In this document: positions 14,924-24,622 of the stretch, piece after piece
Layout: each line of letters begins with the position of its first letter
Position numbering within the stretch: position 1 is the stretch's first letter
Origin: JAIEOG01 sp964519985
GTDB lineage: Bacteria > Bdellovibrionota > FAC87 > UBA2466
Length of the DNA: 64,000 bases
NCBI GenBank assembly: GCA_964519985.1
Contig: CAZFMF010000006.1
Span: 1-64,000, forward strand
Direction of reading: 5' to 3'
The notes under the pieces: model-generated
Told to the model about the DNA's origin: nothing
Databases searched by the model: none
Seen by the model: only the letters and a program-made list of their open reading frames with translations
Translations under genes and position numbers: made by a program

Positions 14924-17900
14924 ATGGCGAAAGAAACGATTCAAGCCGCCCTTAAGAAACGCATCCTCGTCCTCGATGGAGCGATGGGAACGGCTATCCA
15001 AAACCGCAACCTCACCGTCGAAGATTTCGGGGGACCGCAGTACGAAGGGTGCAATGAGTACCTTGTCATCACTCGCCCCGACGTGATTCGCGAAATTCAC
15101 GAGGCCTACCTCGCCGCGGGTTGCGATGTGGTTGAGACCAACACATTCGGCTCGACGCCGATGGTGCTCGATGAATTTGGGCTCGGCGCCAAGGCCGATG
15201 AAATCAACTTGGCCGCCGCGCGACTCGCGCGCGAAGCCGCCGACAAGTATACGTCTGCGGAAAAACCGCGTTACGTCGCGGGCTCCATCGGCCCGACCAC
15301 GAAAGCGATGTCCGTTACCGGTGGGGCGTCATTTGAGCAATTGCAGGAAGAGTTTCGCCGCCAAGCCCAGGGTCTGCTCAAGGGCGGTGTCGATTACCTT
15401 TTGATGGAAACGTGTCAGGACACCCGGAACGTGAAAGCGGCGATCCTGGGGTGTGAGCAAGCGATGGACGACACCGGCGTGCGCGTGCCGCTGGCGCTCT
15501 CAGTTACAATTGAACCGATGGGCACGATGCTCGCGGGCCAAAGCATCGAAGCGCTGCTGGCCAGCGTGCAACACAAGGACCTTTTGTATTTGGGATTGAA
15601 TTGCGCCACCGGTCCCGAGTTCATGACCGATTTCATTCGCTCCCTCGCCCAATCGTCGCCCTTTCCGGTGGCTTGTGTGCCGAATGCGGGGCTGCCCGAC
15701 GAAAACGGCTGCTACCTGGAGACTCCCGGAATGGTGGCGGGCGTGCTTTCGCGTTTCATCGACCGCGGCTGGCTCAACGTCATCGGCGGGTGCTGCGGCA
15801 CCGAGGCCGGGCATATCACCGCGTTGAGCGAACTGGCGGCGGGCAAACCGCCCCACGATCCGCACGCGCCGAAGCGATCCATTGTTTCGGGCGTGGATTT
15901 TCTAGAAATCACGGACGAGATACGGCCGGTCATCGTGGGCGAACGCACGAACGTCATCGGCAGTAAGAAATTCAAAACTCTGATTTGCGAAGAAAAATTT
16001 GATGAAGCGAGCGATATCGCGCGCGCGCAAATCAAGAGTGGGGCTCAGATTCTCGATGTCTGTCTCGCCAATCCCGACCGGGATGAGATGGACGATATGC
16101 GTAAGTTCCTGGAGCTTGCGATCAAGAAGGTGCGCGTACCCTTCATGATCGATAGCACCGACGAAAAGGTCATCGCGATGTCCCTGACTTACTGTCAGGG
16201 CAAGGCGATCATTAACTCGATTAACCTCGAAGACGGAGAAGAGCGTTACGAGAAGGTGTTGCCACTGGTGAAACAGTTTGGCGCCGCGGTCGTGGTCGGC
16301 ACGATTGATGACGATCCGGATCAAGGAATGGGTGTTACGCGTCAACGTAAGCTCGAAATCGCCGAGCGATCGTATGGGCTGCTCACCGAGAAGTATGGTT
16401 TGGCGCCAGAAGATATTTATTGGGACCCACTCGTTTTCCCCTGCGCGACCGGTGACAAGCAGTACATCGGTTCAGCGGTGGAAACGATCGAGGGCATTCG
16501 CCTGATCAAAGAGAAATTCCCGGGCACGCGGACGATTCTCGGGATTTCCAATGTGAGTTTCGGTCTGCCTAACGCGGGTCGCGAAGTGCTCAATTCCGTT
16601 TTCCTATACCACTGCGTGCAGGCCGGATTGGATCTGGCGATCGTCAACTCGGAAAAGCTTGAGCGCTACGCGAGCATTCCGGAAGAAGAACGCAAGCTCT
16701 CCGAGGATCTGCTCTACAACCGCGGTGAAGATCCGATTGCCGCGTTCGCCGCGCATTTTCGGGTAAAAAAACCGTCGAACAAAATAGCGGGAGAACGCCT
16801 CCCCCTGATGGAGCGTCTGCCCCAGTACATTATTGAAGGTTCGAAAGACGGTTTGATTCCAGATTTGGACGAGGCGCTGCAAACGCTGAAACCGTTGGAA
16901 GTGATCAATGGGCCCCTAATGAAAGGGATGGATGAAGTGGGCCGGCTGTTCAATAAGAACCAGCTCATTGTCGCTGAAGTTTTGCAGTCGGCCGAAGCCA
17001 TGAAGGCGGCGGTTGCGCACCTCGAAAAATTCATGGAGAAGAGCGAGTCCTCAATGCGGGGTAAGATTGTGCTCGCGACCGTGAAGGGCGATGTCCACGA
17101 TATCGGAAAAAACCTCGTGGAGATCATCTTGTCCAATAACGGTTTCCACGTGGTGAACCTTGGCATCAAGGTGCCACCGGAGCAATTGATCCAGGCGATC
17201 CGCGAACACCAACCTGATATCGTCGGGCTTTCGGGTTTGCTGGTGAAGTCGGCTCAGCAAATGGTGATCACGGCGGATGACTTGACCAAGGCGGGGGTCA
17301 CGCCGCCGATGCTGGTTGGCGGCGCGGCGCTGACGCAAAACTTTGTCGATAAGCAGATCTCGCGGGCGTACGGCGGCACGGTGGCCTACGCCTCCGACGC
17401 GATGAATGGACTCGATCTCGCTAAAGCGATCGTGGCGCCGGAGAGTTTTGAGAAATTGAAGGAAGAGCTGGTGACTCGCCGGACCGCATTAGCCGGGGAA
17501 CGCGTGGTGGCTCCTAAGGAGGTGGTGGAACCGCAAGTGCGATCGGCCACCGTTTCCCTTCTGGATCACCTGCCCAAGGCGCCCGATTTCGATCGCCACG
17601 TACTACGGCATCAGGCCATCGATTCGATTTGGAAGTTTGTGAATCCGATGATGCTGTACGGACGTCACTTGGGGATGCCGGGTAAAATCGTGCGCGAGAT
17701 GGACAAGATGAAGGGCTCGGCGACCGCGTTGCGAAATTGGGAAAGCGAAGACCCCAAATCGTTTCAGATTTGGCGCGCGGTGGAAGAAGTGAAGGAAGAG
17801 TACCGCGGTACCGAGGTGTTGGAACCGTCCGCCGTTTATTCCTTTGTGAAGGCGGCCAGCGATGGCAATCGGCTGCATATTCTTAGCGGCAGCGGCAAGC

Positions 17901-18439
17901 AAACTGTCTTAGAGCTGCCGCGCCAAAAGAAAACCAATGGGCTGTGCTTGGCCGATTACGTGCGGCCAGTGCGGTTTGCCGGCACGACCCCTCGTTGGGA
18001 GGAGACCGACGATGTGATTTGTGCGTTCGTGGTTTCGGTGGGACGGGGTGTGCGGGAGCTCGCGGAAGGCCTTAAAAATCGGGGCGAGTATTTAAAGTCG
18101 CACATCGTGCAGGCGCTGGCCTTAGAGTCCGCGGAAGGGTACGCAGAAATGCTGCACACCCAGATCCGCGCATTCTGGGGTTTTGCCGATGCGCCCGAAA
18201 CGACGATGATCGATCGCTTCCAGGCCAAGTACCGCGGCAAACGCTACTCCTTCGGCTATCCCGCCTGTCCGCGACTTGACGATCAGGCCATGCTTTTTGA
18301 TCTTTTGAATCCGGGCGAGATTCAGGTGCAGTTGACCGAAGGTTTCATGATGGATCCGGAGGCGAGTGTTTCGGCCCTGGTCTTCCATCACCCGCAAGCC
18401 AGTTACTTCTCGGTGGGGGTACGTGATGGCGACGCTTGA
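14924..18439 (+). CDS. metH: Cobalamin-dependent methionine synthase
   Basis: This 1171-residue four-module enzyme moves a methyl group from methyl-tetrahydrofolate through B12 to homocysteine. The homocysteine module has zinc ligands Cys227 (NCATGP) and Cys290/Cys291 (GGCCGT). The folate module starts near residue 330 (VGERTNVIGSKKF). The B12 module has DVHDIGKN with cobalt-binding His725 and GLSGLLVKS. The C-terminal reactivation module contains GYPACP. The length is slightly below E. coli MetH. The frame is open to 14882, but MAKETIQAAL at 14924 gives the usual N-terminus. No clear SAM, SAH or B12 riboswitch was recognised upstream. The gene overlaps the next by 14 bases. Confidence 0.97.
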   Translation: MAKETIQAALKKRILVLDGAMGTAIQNRNLTVEDFGGPQYEGCNEYLVITRPDVIREIHEAYLAAGCDVVETNTFGSTPMVLDEFGLGAKADEINLAAARLAREAADKYTSAEKPRYVAGSIGPTTKAMSVTGGASFEQLQEEFRRQAQGLLKGGVDYLLMETCQDTRNVKAAILGCEQAMDDTGVRVPLALSVTIEPMGTMLAGQSIEALLASVQHKDLLYLGLNCATGPEFMTDFIRSLAQSSPFPVACVPNAGLPDENGCYLETPGMVAGVLSRFIDRGWLNVIGGCCGTEAGHITALSELAAGKPPHDPHAPKRSIVSGVDFLEITDEIRPVIVGERTNVIGSKKFKTLICEEKFDEASDIARAQIKSGAQILDVCLANPDRDEMDDMRKFLELAIKKVRVPFMIDSTDEKVIAMSLTYCQGKAIINSINLEDGEERYEKVLPLVKQFGAAVVVGTIDDDPDQGMGVTRQRKLEIAERSYGLLTEKYGLAPEDIYWDPLVFPCATGDKQYIGSAVETIEGIRLIKEKFPGTRTILGISNVSFGLPNAGREVLNSVFLYHCVQAGLDLAIVNSEKLERYASIPEEERKLSEDLLYNRGEDPIAAFAAHFRVKKPSNKIAGERLPLMERLPQYIIEGSKDGLIPDLDEALQTLKPLEVINGPLMKGMDEVGRLFNKNQLIVAEVLQSAEAMKAAVAHLEKFMEKSESSMRGKIVLATVKGDVHDIGKNLVEIILSNNGFHVVNLGIKVPPEQLIQAIREHQPDIVGLSGLLVKSAQQMVITADDLTKAGVTPPMLVGGAALTQNFVDKQISRAYGGTVAYASDAMNGLDLAKAIVAPESFEKLKEELVTRRTALAGERVVAPKEVVEPQVRSATVSLLDHLPKAPDFDRHVLRHQAIDSIWKFVNPMMLYGRHLGMPGKIVREMDKMKGSATALRNWESEDPKSFQIWRAVEEVKEEYRGTEVLEPSAVYSFVKAASDGNRLHILSGSGKQTVLELPRQKKTNGLCLADYVRPVRFAGTTPRWEETDDVICAFVVSVGRGVRELAEGLKNRGEYLKSHIVQALALESAEGYAEMLHTQIRAFWGFADAPETTMIDRFQAKYRGKRYSFGYPACPRLDDQAMLFDLLNPGEIQVQLTEGFMMDPEASVSALVFHHPQASYFSVGVRDGDA

Positions 18440-19463
18440 TCGCATTCCGGCGGCGACGACCGGTATCGGCAGTCTCCCACACCATAATATCGATGCGGCG
18501 CTAGAGTATGCGTTCGCGTTCGAAATTCCTTTCTTGCCCCAGATTCCGATCCGTAACCCGTGGGAGTATTCCATTCCCCAGGCGCTGGAGAGCTTGCCCG
18601 GCATTCGGATCGAGACGGATGGCAGTGCGCTCATCGACACCGGAGTTTGGGTAGGGCTGGCCCGTTCCTTCGATGAGCGCCTCTCACACGCGTTTGATCA
18701 GGCGGCGGAGAGCACGGCGTTCGAGGGGTTTGAACCTTCGGCGGCGACATCGAGCAGCTGGCAGCCCTTTCTTTGGGAGCTGCAGGAACGCGGCACGAAA
18801 ACGGCGAAGATCCAAATTGTCGGCCCGCTGACCGCTCAGTGGAGTTTGCGCGCGACCGACGGGGCGCGCTTGGATCAAAATGCCGATATCAGCCGACAAA
18901 TCTTCCGCCTGGTTTTGGCGCGGGCGCTCGGCATGGTTCGGCGCCTGAAAACATTCGGCGTGCAGCCGGTGGTGTACCTGGACGAGCCCGCCCTTTTTGT
19001 TTTTTCGCCCGAGAATCCGACGCACCTTCTGGGGGTACAGGAACTCCGCCTGCTCGTTCAGGCATTGCAGAAGGAAGCGGTGGCGGTGGGGCTGCACTGC
19101 TGCAGCAACACGCGTTGGGAAACGATTTTGGGCCTGGGGATCGATATCCTGTCCTTCGATACTCGGCTTTCGTTGGAGTCGCTGTTCTTGGCGCGGGAAC
19201 CGCTGCGGCGGTTCGTGGAATCCGGTGGCCGGCTTTCCCTTGGTGCGGTGACGACTTCGGAACCGGGAGCATTGGATCCTGACTCCCAAGCCGTGGGCAA
19301 GCAGCTGCGGGAGCGCTTCGAAACCGAGTTGGGCGATTGGGCGCCGACGGTTTTGAAACAAGCCCTTTGGACGCCGGCTTGCGGTCTGGCGTTGCATACG
19401 CCAAAAGACGCCCAATCGATTCTTTCGCTTTTACAGGACACCCGTCGCTCAGCCTTGTCTTGA
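18426..19463 (+). CDS. Short MetE-core-like (UROD/MetE family) protein
   Basis: This 345-residue protein resembles only the C-terminal catalytic barrel of cobalamin-independent methionine synthase. It starts with GIGSLPH (compare the TTVGSFPQ start of that barrel). It has LDEPAL and keeps likely zinc ligands His224 and Cys226 (LHCCSN) and Cys319 (TPACGL). It lacks the N-terminal folate-polyglutamate domain of MetE. Overlap with metH by 14 bases indicates coupled expression, suggesting a role in homocysteine methylation or methyl transfer linked to MetH. Related short MetE-core proteins elsewhere have been proposed to take methyl groups from corrinoid proteins, but the donor here is unknown. 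Confidence 0.8.
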   Translation: MATLDRIPAATTGIGSLPHHNIDAALEYAFAFEIPFLPQIPIRNPWEYSIPQALESLPGIRIETDGSALIDTGVWVGLARSFDERLSHAFDQAAESTAFEGFEPSAATSSSWQPFLWELQERGTKTAKIQIVGPLTAQWSLRATDGARLDQNADISRQIFRLVLARALGMVRRLKTFGVQPVVYLDEPALFVFSPENPTHLLGVQELRLLVQALQKEAVAVGLHCCSNTRWETILGLGIDILSFDTRLSLESLFLAREPLRRFVESGGRLSLGAVTTSEPGALDPDSQAVGKQLRERFETELGDWAPTVLKQALWTPACGLALHTPKDAQSILSLLQDTRRSALS

Positions 19464-19527
19464 GGACTCGGAAAGAGTTGGTTTCCTGGCTTGATTTCAA
19501 TTGCTTGCCTCGGCTAGGGTGCGCCCC

Positions 19528-20241
19528 GTGCCGCACAAATTGGCCACTACCTATCCGGTCTCTGCCCCGTTCCGTATCCCGGCGGAGTTTTGGCCCCTGA
19601 CGGGGGCTTTTTTCGCGATTGCGTTCGCATTTGGTGTTTTGGCCCGAGAGGCCGGGATGGGGGCGTGGGGTGCGGTTTTGATGTCCGCCCTTGTGTACGC
19701 CGGTACCGCGCAGGTGGTTGCCCTCGGCCTGCTCGCCGCGGGTCAGCCTCCGTGGGTCATCGTGCTCGTAACCTTGTTGATCAATGCCCGTTTTTTACTC
19801 CTCGGATCGGTGGCGGCCCACCGCACCCAGAATTGGAAGCCGTGGGAGAGAGCGCTTTTTGCTTGGCAGCTGACGGACGAATCGTTTGCCCTGTTGATTC
19901 CCTCGAGTTCCGGCGGGCTGACGAAGGCGCGGGCGACCTGGCTTCAAAATGGAGCCTACTTTGCTTGGGTGATTGGGACCGCCGTCGGCTTTCAAGTCGG
20001 CGGTGACTCGACCCAGCTCAAAGGCTTGGGTCTAGACTTTGCGCTCGCCGCGATGATGCTGGTGGTTTTGGTCTTGCAGATTCGCGATTGGATGGCCTTT
20101 GGCGTCGCGCTGATCTCGGGCTTGACCGCCCTGATGGCGGTGCAACTGGGTTTGAATTGGTTTGCTACGCTTTGTGCGATGGTCGTGGCACCGATCTTTG
20201 GCGTTTGGATGGAGAGACGATGGAAACCGTCCCAGTCGTAG
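19528..20241 (+). CDS. azlC: AzlC-type branched-chain amino acid exporter, large subunit
   Basis: This membrane protein of about 237 residues belongs to the AzlC family, with GVLAREAGM, the SALVYAGTAQ segment and LINARFLLLG typical of its first helices. About six to seven hydrophobic segments are visible. Together with AzlD it forms a small exporter for branched-chain or related amino acids. The start is uncertain: a TTG at 19501 and GTG codons at 19519 and 19528 are in frame. The last is preferred because AGGG lies nine bases upstream. The gene overlaps azlD by 22 bases. Confidence 0.87.
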   Translation: MPHKLATTYPVSAPFRIPAEFWPLTGAFFAIAFAFGVLAREAGMGAWGAVLMSALVYAGTAQVVALGLLAAGQPPWVIVLVTLLINARFLLLGSVAAHRTQNWKPWERALFAWQLTDESFALLIPSSSGGLTKARATWLQNGAYFAWVIGTAVGFQVGGDSTQLKGLGLDFALAAMMLVVLVLQIRDWMAFGVALISGLTALMAVQLGLNWFATLCAMVVAPIFGVWMERRWKPSQS

Positions 20242-20540
20242 TCACCATCGCGGGAATGGGTTTGATCACGCTCGCGTGCCGGTTCCTTCCATTTGCCGTG
20301 ATGGATCGCATCCGACTCAGCCCGGGAGTCATCGCTTGGATGCGCTATCTACCGGTCGCGGTTCTCTCGGCGGTCGTCTTTCCCCAGATTTTGCTCGCGC
20401 AAGGCGATGTCTGCTTTGGGGCGATCAGTCGCCCGTTGGTCGCTTCGCTCTTTACGATCGGTGTGGCGATGTTCACTCGCAACTTGCTGGCGGGCGTCAC
20501 CATCGGCGTGGCGTGCATCGCGCTGCTACGAGCGATCTAA
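20220..20540 (+). CDS. azlD: AzlD-type exporter, small subunit
   Basis: This 106-residue hydrophobic protein has three or four membrane segments and the AzlD-like LACRFLPFAVM and RYLPVAVLSAVV segments. It begins inside the end of azlC, the usual arrangement for this pair. The frame is open upstream to 20088, but that part would be antisense-like coding within azlC and is dropped. Its stop overlaps the stop of the convergent nucleoside transporter by three bases. Confidence 0.85.
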   Translation: METVPVVVTIAGMGLITLACRFLPFAVMDRIRLSPGVIAWMRYLPVAVLSAVVFPQILLAQGDVCFGAISRPLVASLFTIGVAMFTRNLLAGVTIGVACIALLRAI

Positions 20541-21745
20541 AGCAAGATTCCCGCGATACAGGCCGTCATGAACGACGCCAGGTTCCCGGCGACAAAAGAA
20601 CGGAATCCGAGTTCCGCGAAATCTTTGCGGCGATCGGGAGCCATGGCGCCAATACCGCCAATTTGAATGGCAATGCTGGAAAAGTTCGCAAACCCACAAA
20701 GCGCGTAGGTGGCGATATTGATCGATCGCGGCGAAAGCTGACCCGCCTTCATGAATTCGCCCATGTGGATGTAGGCGTAAAACTCATTGATCGTCACTTT
20801 CTCGCCGAGCAGTTGGCCAATGAGACCGGATTCGGACCAAGGCACGCCCATCACCCAGGCAATGGGACGAAAGAGAAAGCTCAGAAAGTATTCAATCGAC
20901 AGCCCCGGAAAACCGAGGCCGGTTCCGACATGCCGAATGACTAGATTGATGAGTGCCACGAGGGCGATAAAGGCAATGAGCATTGCGGCGACGTTCAAAG
21001 CCAGTTTCAATCCTTCGGAGGCGCCGATGCACGCTGCGTCGATCGCGTTGGCTGCTTCGCTATCGACCTTGAGATTCACTTGCCCCATCGTCGGCGAGAC
21101 TTCTTTTTCCGGAAGCATCAGCTTCGAGATCATGATGCAAGCCGGGGCCGACATTAGGGAAGCGGCGAGCAAGTGCCCGGCGGGAATGCCAAACGCCACG
21201 TAGGCGGCTAAAACTCCCCCCGCCACCGAAGCCATTCCCCCGCACATCATGCAGAGGATTTCCGATCGGGTCATGGTTTGCAGGTAAGGCCGAATCAGCA
21301 TCGGCGCTTCGGTTTGGCCCATGAAGACATTCGCGGCCGCGCAAAGGCTCTCCGATCCCGAGGCGCCCATGGTTTTCACCATGATCTTGGCCATCCATTC
21401 GACGATTTTTTGCATGACGCCGAAGTGGAAAAATACGTAGGAAAGCGATGATACGAAAATAATCGTCGGCAAAACGCTAAAGGCGAAGAAGTGATCTTTG
21501 AAAGCGTCGCCAAAAACAAACTTCGCGCCCTGGTCCGAAAGGGCCACGACCGCCTGAATCGCTTCGCGGGCGCCTTCGAAGATGAACAGCCCAATGTCGG
21601 TGCGCAGGATGAAAAGGGCCAAACCGAATTGGAGCAGGAGTCCGGTGATGATCGCCCGCCACGGAATCCGCCGCTTATCTTCCGAGAACAACCACGCAAT
21701 GGCGAGCATGGTGAAAAGCCCGCCCACACTGATCCATCGTTCCAT
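20537..21745 (-). CDS. Concentrative nucleoside transporter (CNT/NupC family)
   Basis: This 402-residue membrane protein carries nucleosides inward with a cation gradient. The family signature GQTEAPMLIRPYL is present, preceded by AANVFM. The C-terminal blocks GEFMKAGQLSPRSINIATYALCGFAN and GGIGAMAP are also present; only part of each is quoted by family necessity. About eight to ten hydrophobic segments are visible. The open frame extends to 21814, but the ATG at 21745 follows AGGGGGG and gives the normal N-terminus (MERWISVGG). It is a single gene convergent with azlCD. Confidence 0.93.
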   Translation of the reverse strand: MERWISVGGLFTMLAIAWLFSEDKRRIPWRAIITGLLLQFGLALFILRTDIGLFIFEGAREAIQAVVALSDQGAKFVFGDAFKDHFFAFSVLPTIIFVSSLSYVFFHFGVMQKIVEWMAKIMVKTMGASGSESLCAAANVFMGQTEAPMLIRPYLQTMTRSEILCMMCGGMASVAGGVLAAYVAFGIPAGHLLAASLMSAPACIMISKLMLPEKEVSPTMGQVNLKVDSEAANAIDAACIGASEGLKLALNVAAMLIAFIALVALINLVIRHVGTGLGFPGLSIEYFLSFLFRPIAWVMGVPWSESGLIGQLLGEKVTINEFYAYIHMGEFMKAGQLSPRSINIATYALCGFANFSSIAIQIGGIGAMAPDRRKDFAELGFRSFVAGNLASFMTACIAGILL

Positions 21746-21829
21746 CTCGGCCCCCCTGCAATGCATTGCGTTGCGATAACGACTGAAACTAGGAGAACCG
21801 CCTGGGATCGTCAAGGTGACTTGAAGTGG

Positions 21830-24505
21830 CTAAGGGGTGGCGACAACGGCTTCCGGGGTGGGCTCGGCTATCAGCGCGGAACTTCGGAGCACGCGAACCA
21901 ACTCCTCCACTTTCACCGGCTTGCATAGATAATCATCCATTCCCGCCGCGAGCGCTTTTTCCCGATCGCCCTTAATCGCGGCCGCGGTCATCGCGATAAT
22001 ACGGGGTTGGGGTTCGTCCCGCAGGCGGGCGCGGATTAAGCGGGTGGCGGCCAAACCATCAATTTCCGGCATCTGGATATCCATGAAAATCAGGTCGTAA
22101 CGGCGACGCAAGACCGCTTCAACCGCTTCACCGCCATCCGAAACCAGATCGGCACGGTAGCCGAGTTTCGAAAGCAAACGGACGGCAAATTTTTGGTTAA
22201 TCGGGTTGTCCTCCGCCACCAAGATACGCAATGGAAAATCGTCACCCAGTCTAGGCAAAATCGAATCCGGGGCCGAAGGGGGCGCAAAGTCGGTGCGTTC
22301 GTGAACCTGAATATCAAAATTCACGCTCGTTCCCACGGTGGGCGTGCTTCGGAGTTGGATATTGCCATCCATCTTTTCCACCAGCGACTTGGTGATGGCT
22401 AGGCCCAGGCCGGTGCCGCCGAAACGGCGATTGATCGAATTGTCGCCCTGGTGGAAGGGGGAGAACAAGCCGGTGTGGCGTTCGGACGGGATGCCAATTC
22501 CCGTATCTTGAACGAAGAAACTGAGCTTCCAATTGCCGTCGTCTTTGCGCGCTCCGAAGGCCGCCAGGCGAACGGTGCCCGCCTCGGTGAACTTCACGGC
22601 ATTGGAAAGCAGGTTGACCAGGATCTGTCGCAGCTTCGCCGAGTCGCCGATGACCCAGGAGGGCAGACTGGGGGAGATCGCTTCTTCTAAAACGAGATTT
22701 TTTTCGTTCGCGCCTCCACTGACCATATCGAGCGCCGAACGGATCAGGGGAAGGAGTTCAAAGGGATGCGGCTCGAGGTCGAGCTTTCCGGCCTCGATTT
22801 TCGAAAGGTCCAGAATGTCATTGACCAGCGAAAGAAGAGCCTCGCTGCAAAGGCGAATGGTTTGCACGGATTCCAGCTGTTCGCCCGAAAGCGGGGTATC
22901 GAGCAGCAGCCCACTCATTCCCACGATCCCGTTCAGGGGTGTGCGGATCTCGTGACTCATGCGGGCTAGGAAAGAAGATTTCGCCGCGGACGCCATTTGG
23001 GCTTCTTCCTTGGCTTTGACGAGTTCCGATTCGGCAAGTTTGCGGTCGAGAATATTGCGGATGATGAAAATCGCCTTGTCGTCGCTTACTTTGGAGATGC
23101 GAGCTTCGTAGTAACGCAGTTCCCCGCGCACCGGCAGTTCGTACTCCATGGTCACAATTTTGCCCGTCGAGACCGTCCGGCGAACGGCTTCGAGAACCGC
23201 ATAGCCCAATGGCGAAGGCAATACGTTAAGCACGTTCTTGCCGATGAGCACTTCGCGGTCTTCGACGAGATCGTTACCCGGGTCGATGAAACAGTCGAGG
23301 TAAACGCCATCAATCGACATCAAGAGGATCAAGTCCGGATTGGCGCTGACAATCCCGGATAAGTAGGAACCTTTTTCTTCTAAGTGCTGCTGGGTCGTTT
23401 TCAGGTCGGTGATTTCCTGCATGACCCCCAAAAAGCGATCGCAATCCGCGAGGCGGACGGCGTTCACTTTGGCCCACCGTTCCCGTCCCTGGTCCGCGCC
23501 AAAACTGTATTCGACGTCGAAAGAATCGGTACCGTCGGTAAACTGCGTCCACGCTTCCTTGAAACGGGTCTGATCGGGTTTGGAAAGAAGCTTGATCCAG
23601 CATTTTTCCTTAAGGCGTTGGCAATCCAATTGGGTAATGCATTCGAAGTTTCGATTGGCATACAGAATATTTCCCGCCCGATCGGCGAGGAATAGACCGA
23701 TGGGTGCCGAATCGAGCAGATTCTGCATCCGCAACTCACTCTCCTGCAGGGCCCGTTCGGCATGGTGCAGCTGAGAGATGTCCTGAAAGGTGCCCATGAG
23801 GACGGTGACCTTCCCGTCGCGAATTTGGGGAGATCCCTGCGATCGGACCCAGATCTCGCGCCCCTTGGCGGTGAAAAAGCGCGCTTCAAAATGGAATGCT
23901 TGATGTCCGTAAATGGAACGCTCCAATGCCTGCCGCAGAGGTTCCCGTTCCTCCGGCGCGTAGAACGCGATGGCTTCGTCGAGGGATACCTCGGTGCCGG
24001 GCTCGATTTCGTGAATGCGGTACGTTTGCTCGTCCCACCAAATACGCCGGCTCACGGTGTCGAACGACCAGATTCCAATGCGCGCATGATCTTGTGCTTC
24101 GGATAGCAGGCGCCGGTTCGTGACCTGTTTGGTGATGTCGCGCACGACCTTCATGGCGCCAACGATTTGATTCGCGGAATCCCGGAGCGGCATGATCGTA
24201 ACGGACACAATCATCGGGCGGCCATCGCGATGCCGGCATCCGGTCTGGTAAACGAGCGGACCTGCACCTTCAAAAACCTGCTTCATGGAGGGGCAAATTT
24301 TTCGTTCGGTTTCCGGAGAAATCAGTTCCGGGAGTTTTCGATTGAGCGCTTGTTCGCGGCTGAAGCCGAAAATGCTCTCGGCGCCGGAGTTCCAGGAGAC
24401 CACCGTCTCGCGTAGGTCGATCAAGATAACGGCATCCGGTAAGTCGTGAATGAGAGTTTCGGCCAGGACACTGGGATCCAGAAATCTTGGAATAGTGGGC
24501 TGCAT
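21830..24505 (-). CDS. Hybrid sensor histidine kinase with four PAS domains and a receiver
   Basis: This 891-residue protein shows no clear membrane segment and is probably cytoplasmic. Four PAS modules lie at about 15-130, 140-255, 265-375 and 385-500. The dimerisation helix carries phosphoacceptor His518 in FLARMSHEIRTPLNG. ATP-binding boxes follow (LVNLLSNAVKF, DTGIGIP, GGTGLGLAI), then a C-terminal receiver with Asp809 in FMDIQMPEIDG and Lys in YLCKPV. No HPt domain or partner regulator is adjacent, so the output goes elsewhere. The ATG at 24505 lacks a strong ribosome site. It is a single gene, divergent from the Mla operon. Confidence 0.95.
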   Translation of the reverse strand: MQPTIPRFLDPSVLAETLIHDLPDAVILIDLRETVVSWNSGAESIFGFSREQALNRKLPELISPETERKICPSMKQVFEGAGPLVYQTGCRHRDGRPMIVSVTIMPLRDSANQIVGAMKVVRDITKQVTNRRLLSEAQDHARIGIWSFDTVSRRIWWDEQTYRIHEIEPGTEVSLDEAIAFYAPEEREPLRQALERSIYGHQAFHFEARFFTAKGREIWVRSQGSPQIRDGKVTVLMGTFQDISQLHHAERALQESELRMQNLLDSAPIGLFLADRAGNILYANRNFECITQLDCQRLKEKCWIKLLSKPDQTRFKEAWTQFTDGTDSFDVEYSFGADQGRERWAKVNAVRLADCDRFLGVMQEITDLKTTQQHLEEKGSYLSGIVSANPDLILLMSIDGVYLDCFIDPGNDLVEDREVLIGKNVLNVLPSPLGYAVLEAVRRTVSTGKIVTMEYELPVRGELRYYEARISKVSDDKAIFIIRNILDRKLAESELVKAKEEAQMASAAKSSFLARMSHEIRTPLNGIVGMSGLLLDTPLSGEQLESVQTIRLCSEALLSLVNDILDLSKIEAGKLDLEPHPFELLPLIRSALDMVSGGANEKNLVLEEAISPSLPSWVIGDSAKLRQILVNLLSNAVKFTEAGTVRLAAFGARKDDGNWKLSFFVQDTGIGIPSERHTGLFSPFHQGDNSINRRFGGTGLGLAITKSLVEKMDGNIQLRSTPTVGTSVNFDIQVHERTDFAPPSAPDSILPRLGDDFPLRILVAEDNPINQKFAVRLLSKLGYRADLVSDGGEAVEAVLRRRYDLIFMDIQMPEIDGLAATRLIRARLRDEPQPRIIAMTAAAIKGDREKALAAGMDDYLCKPVKVEELVRVLRSSALIAEPTPEAVVATP

Positions 24506-24622
24506 AGTGTGCGGCGGCGTTTTAACACTGTGCCTCCGGAAATGGGGGAAAAATTAAAAATGTGCCGAAAACCTCAGGGTTTAGATGGGGTTGAACCGGT
24601 TCTTCATGATAAATTGGAGACC

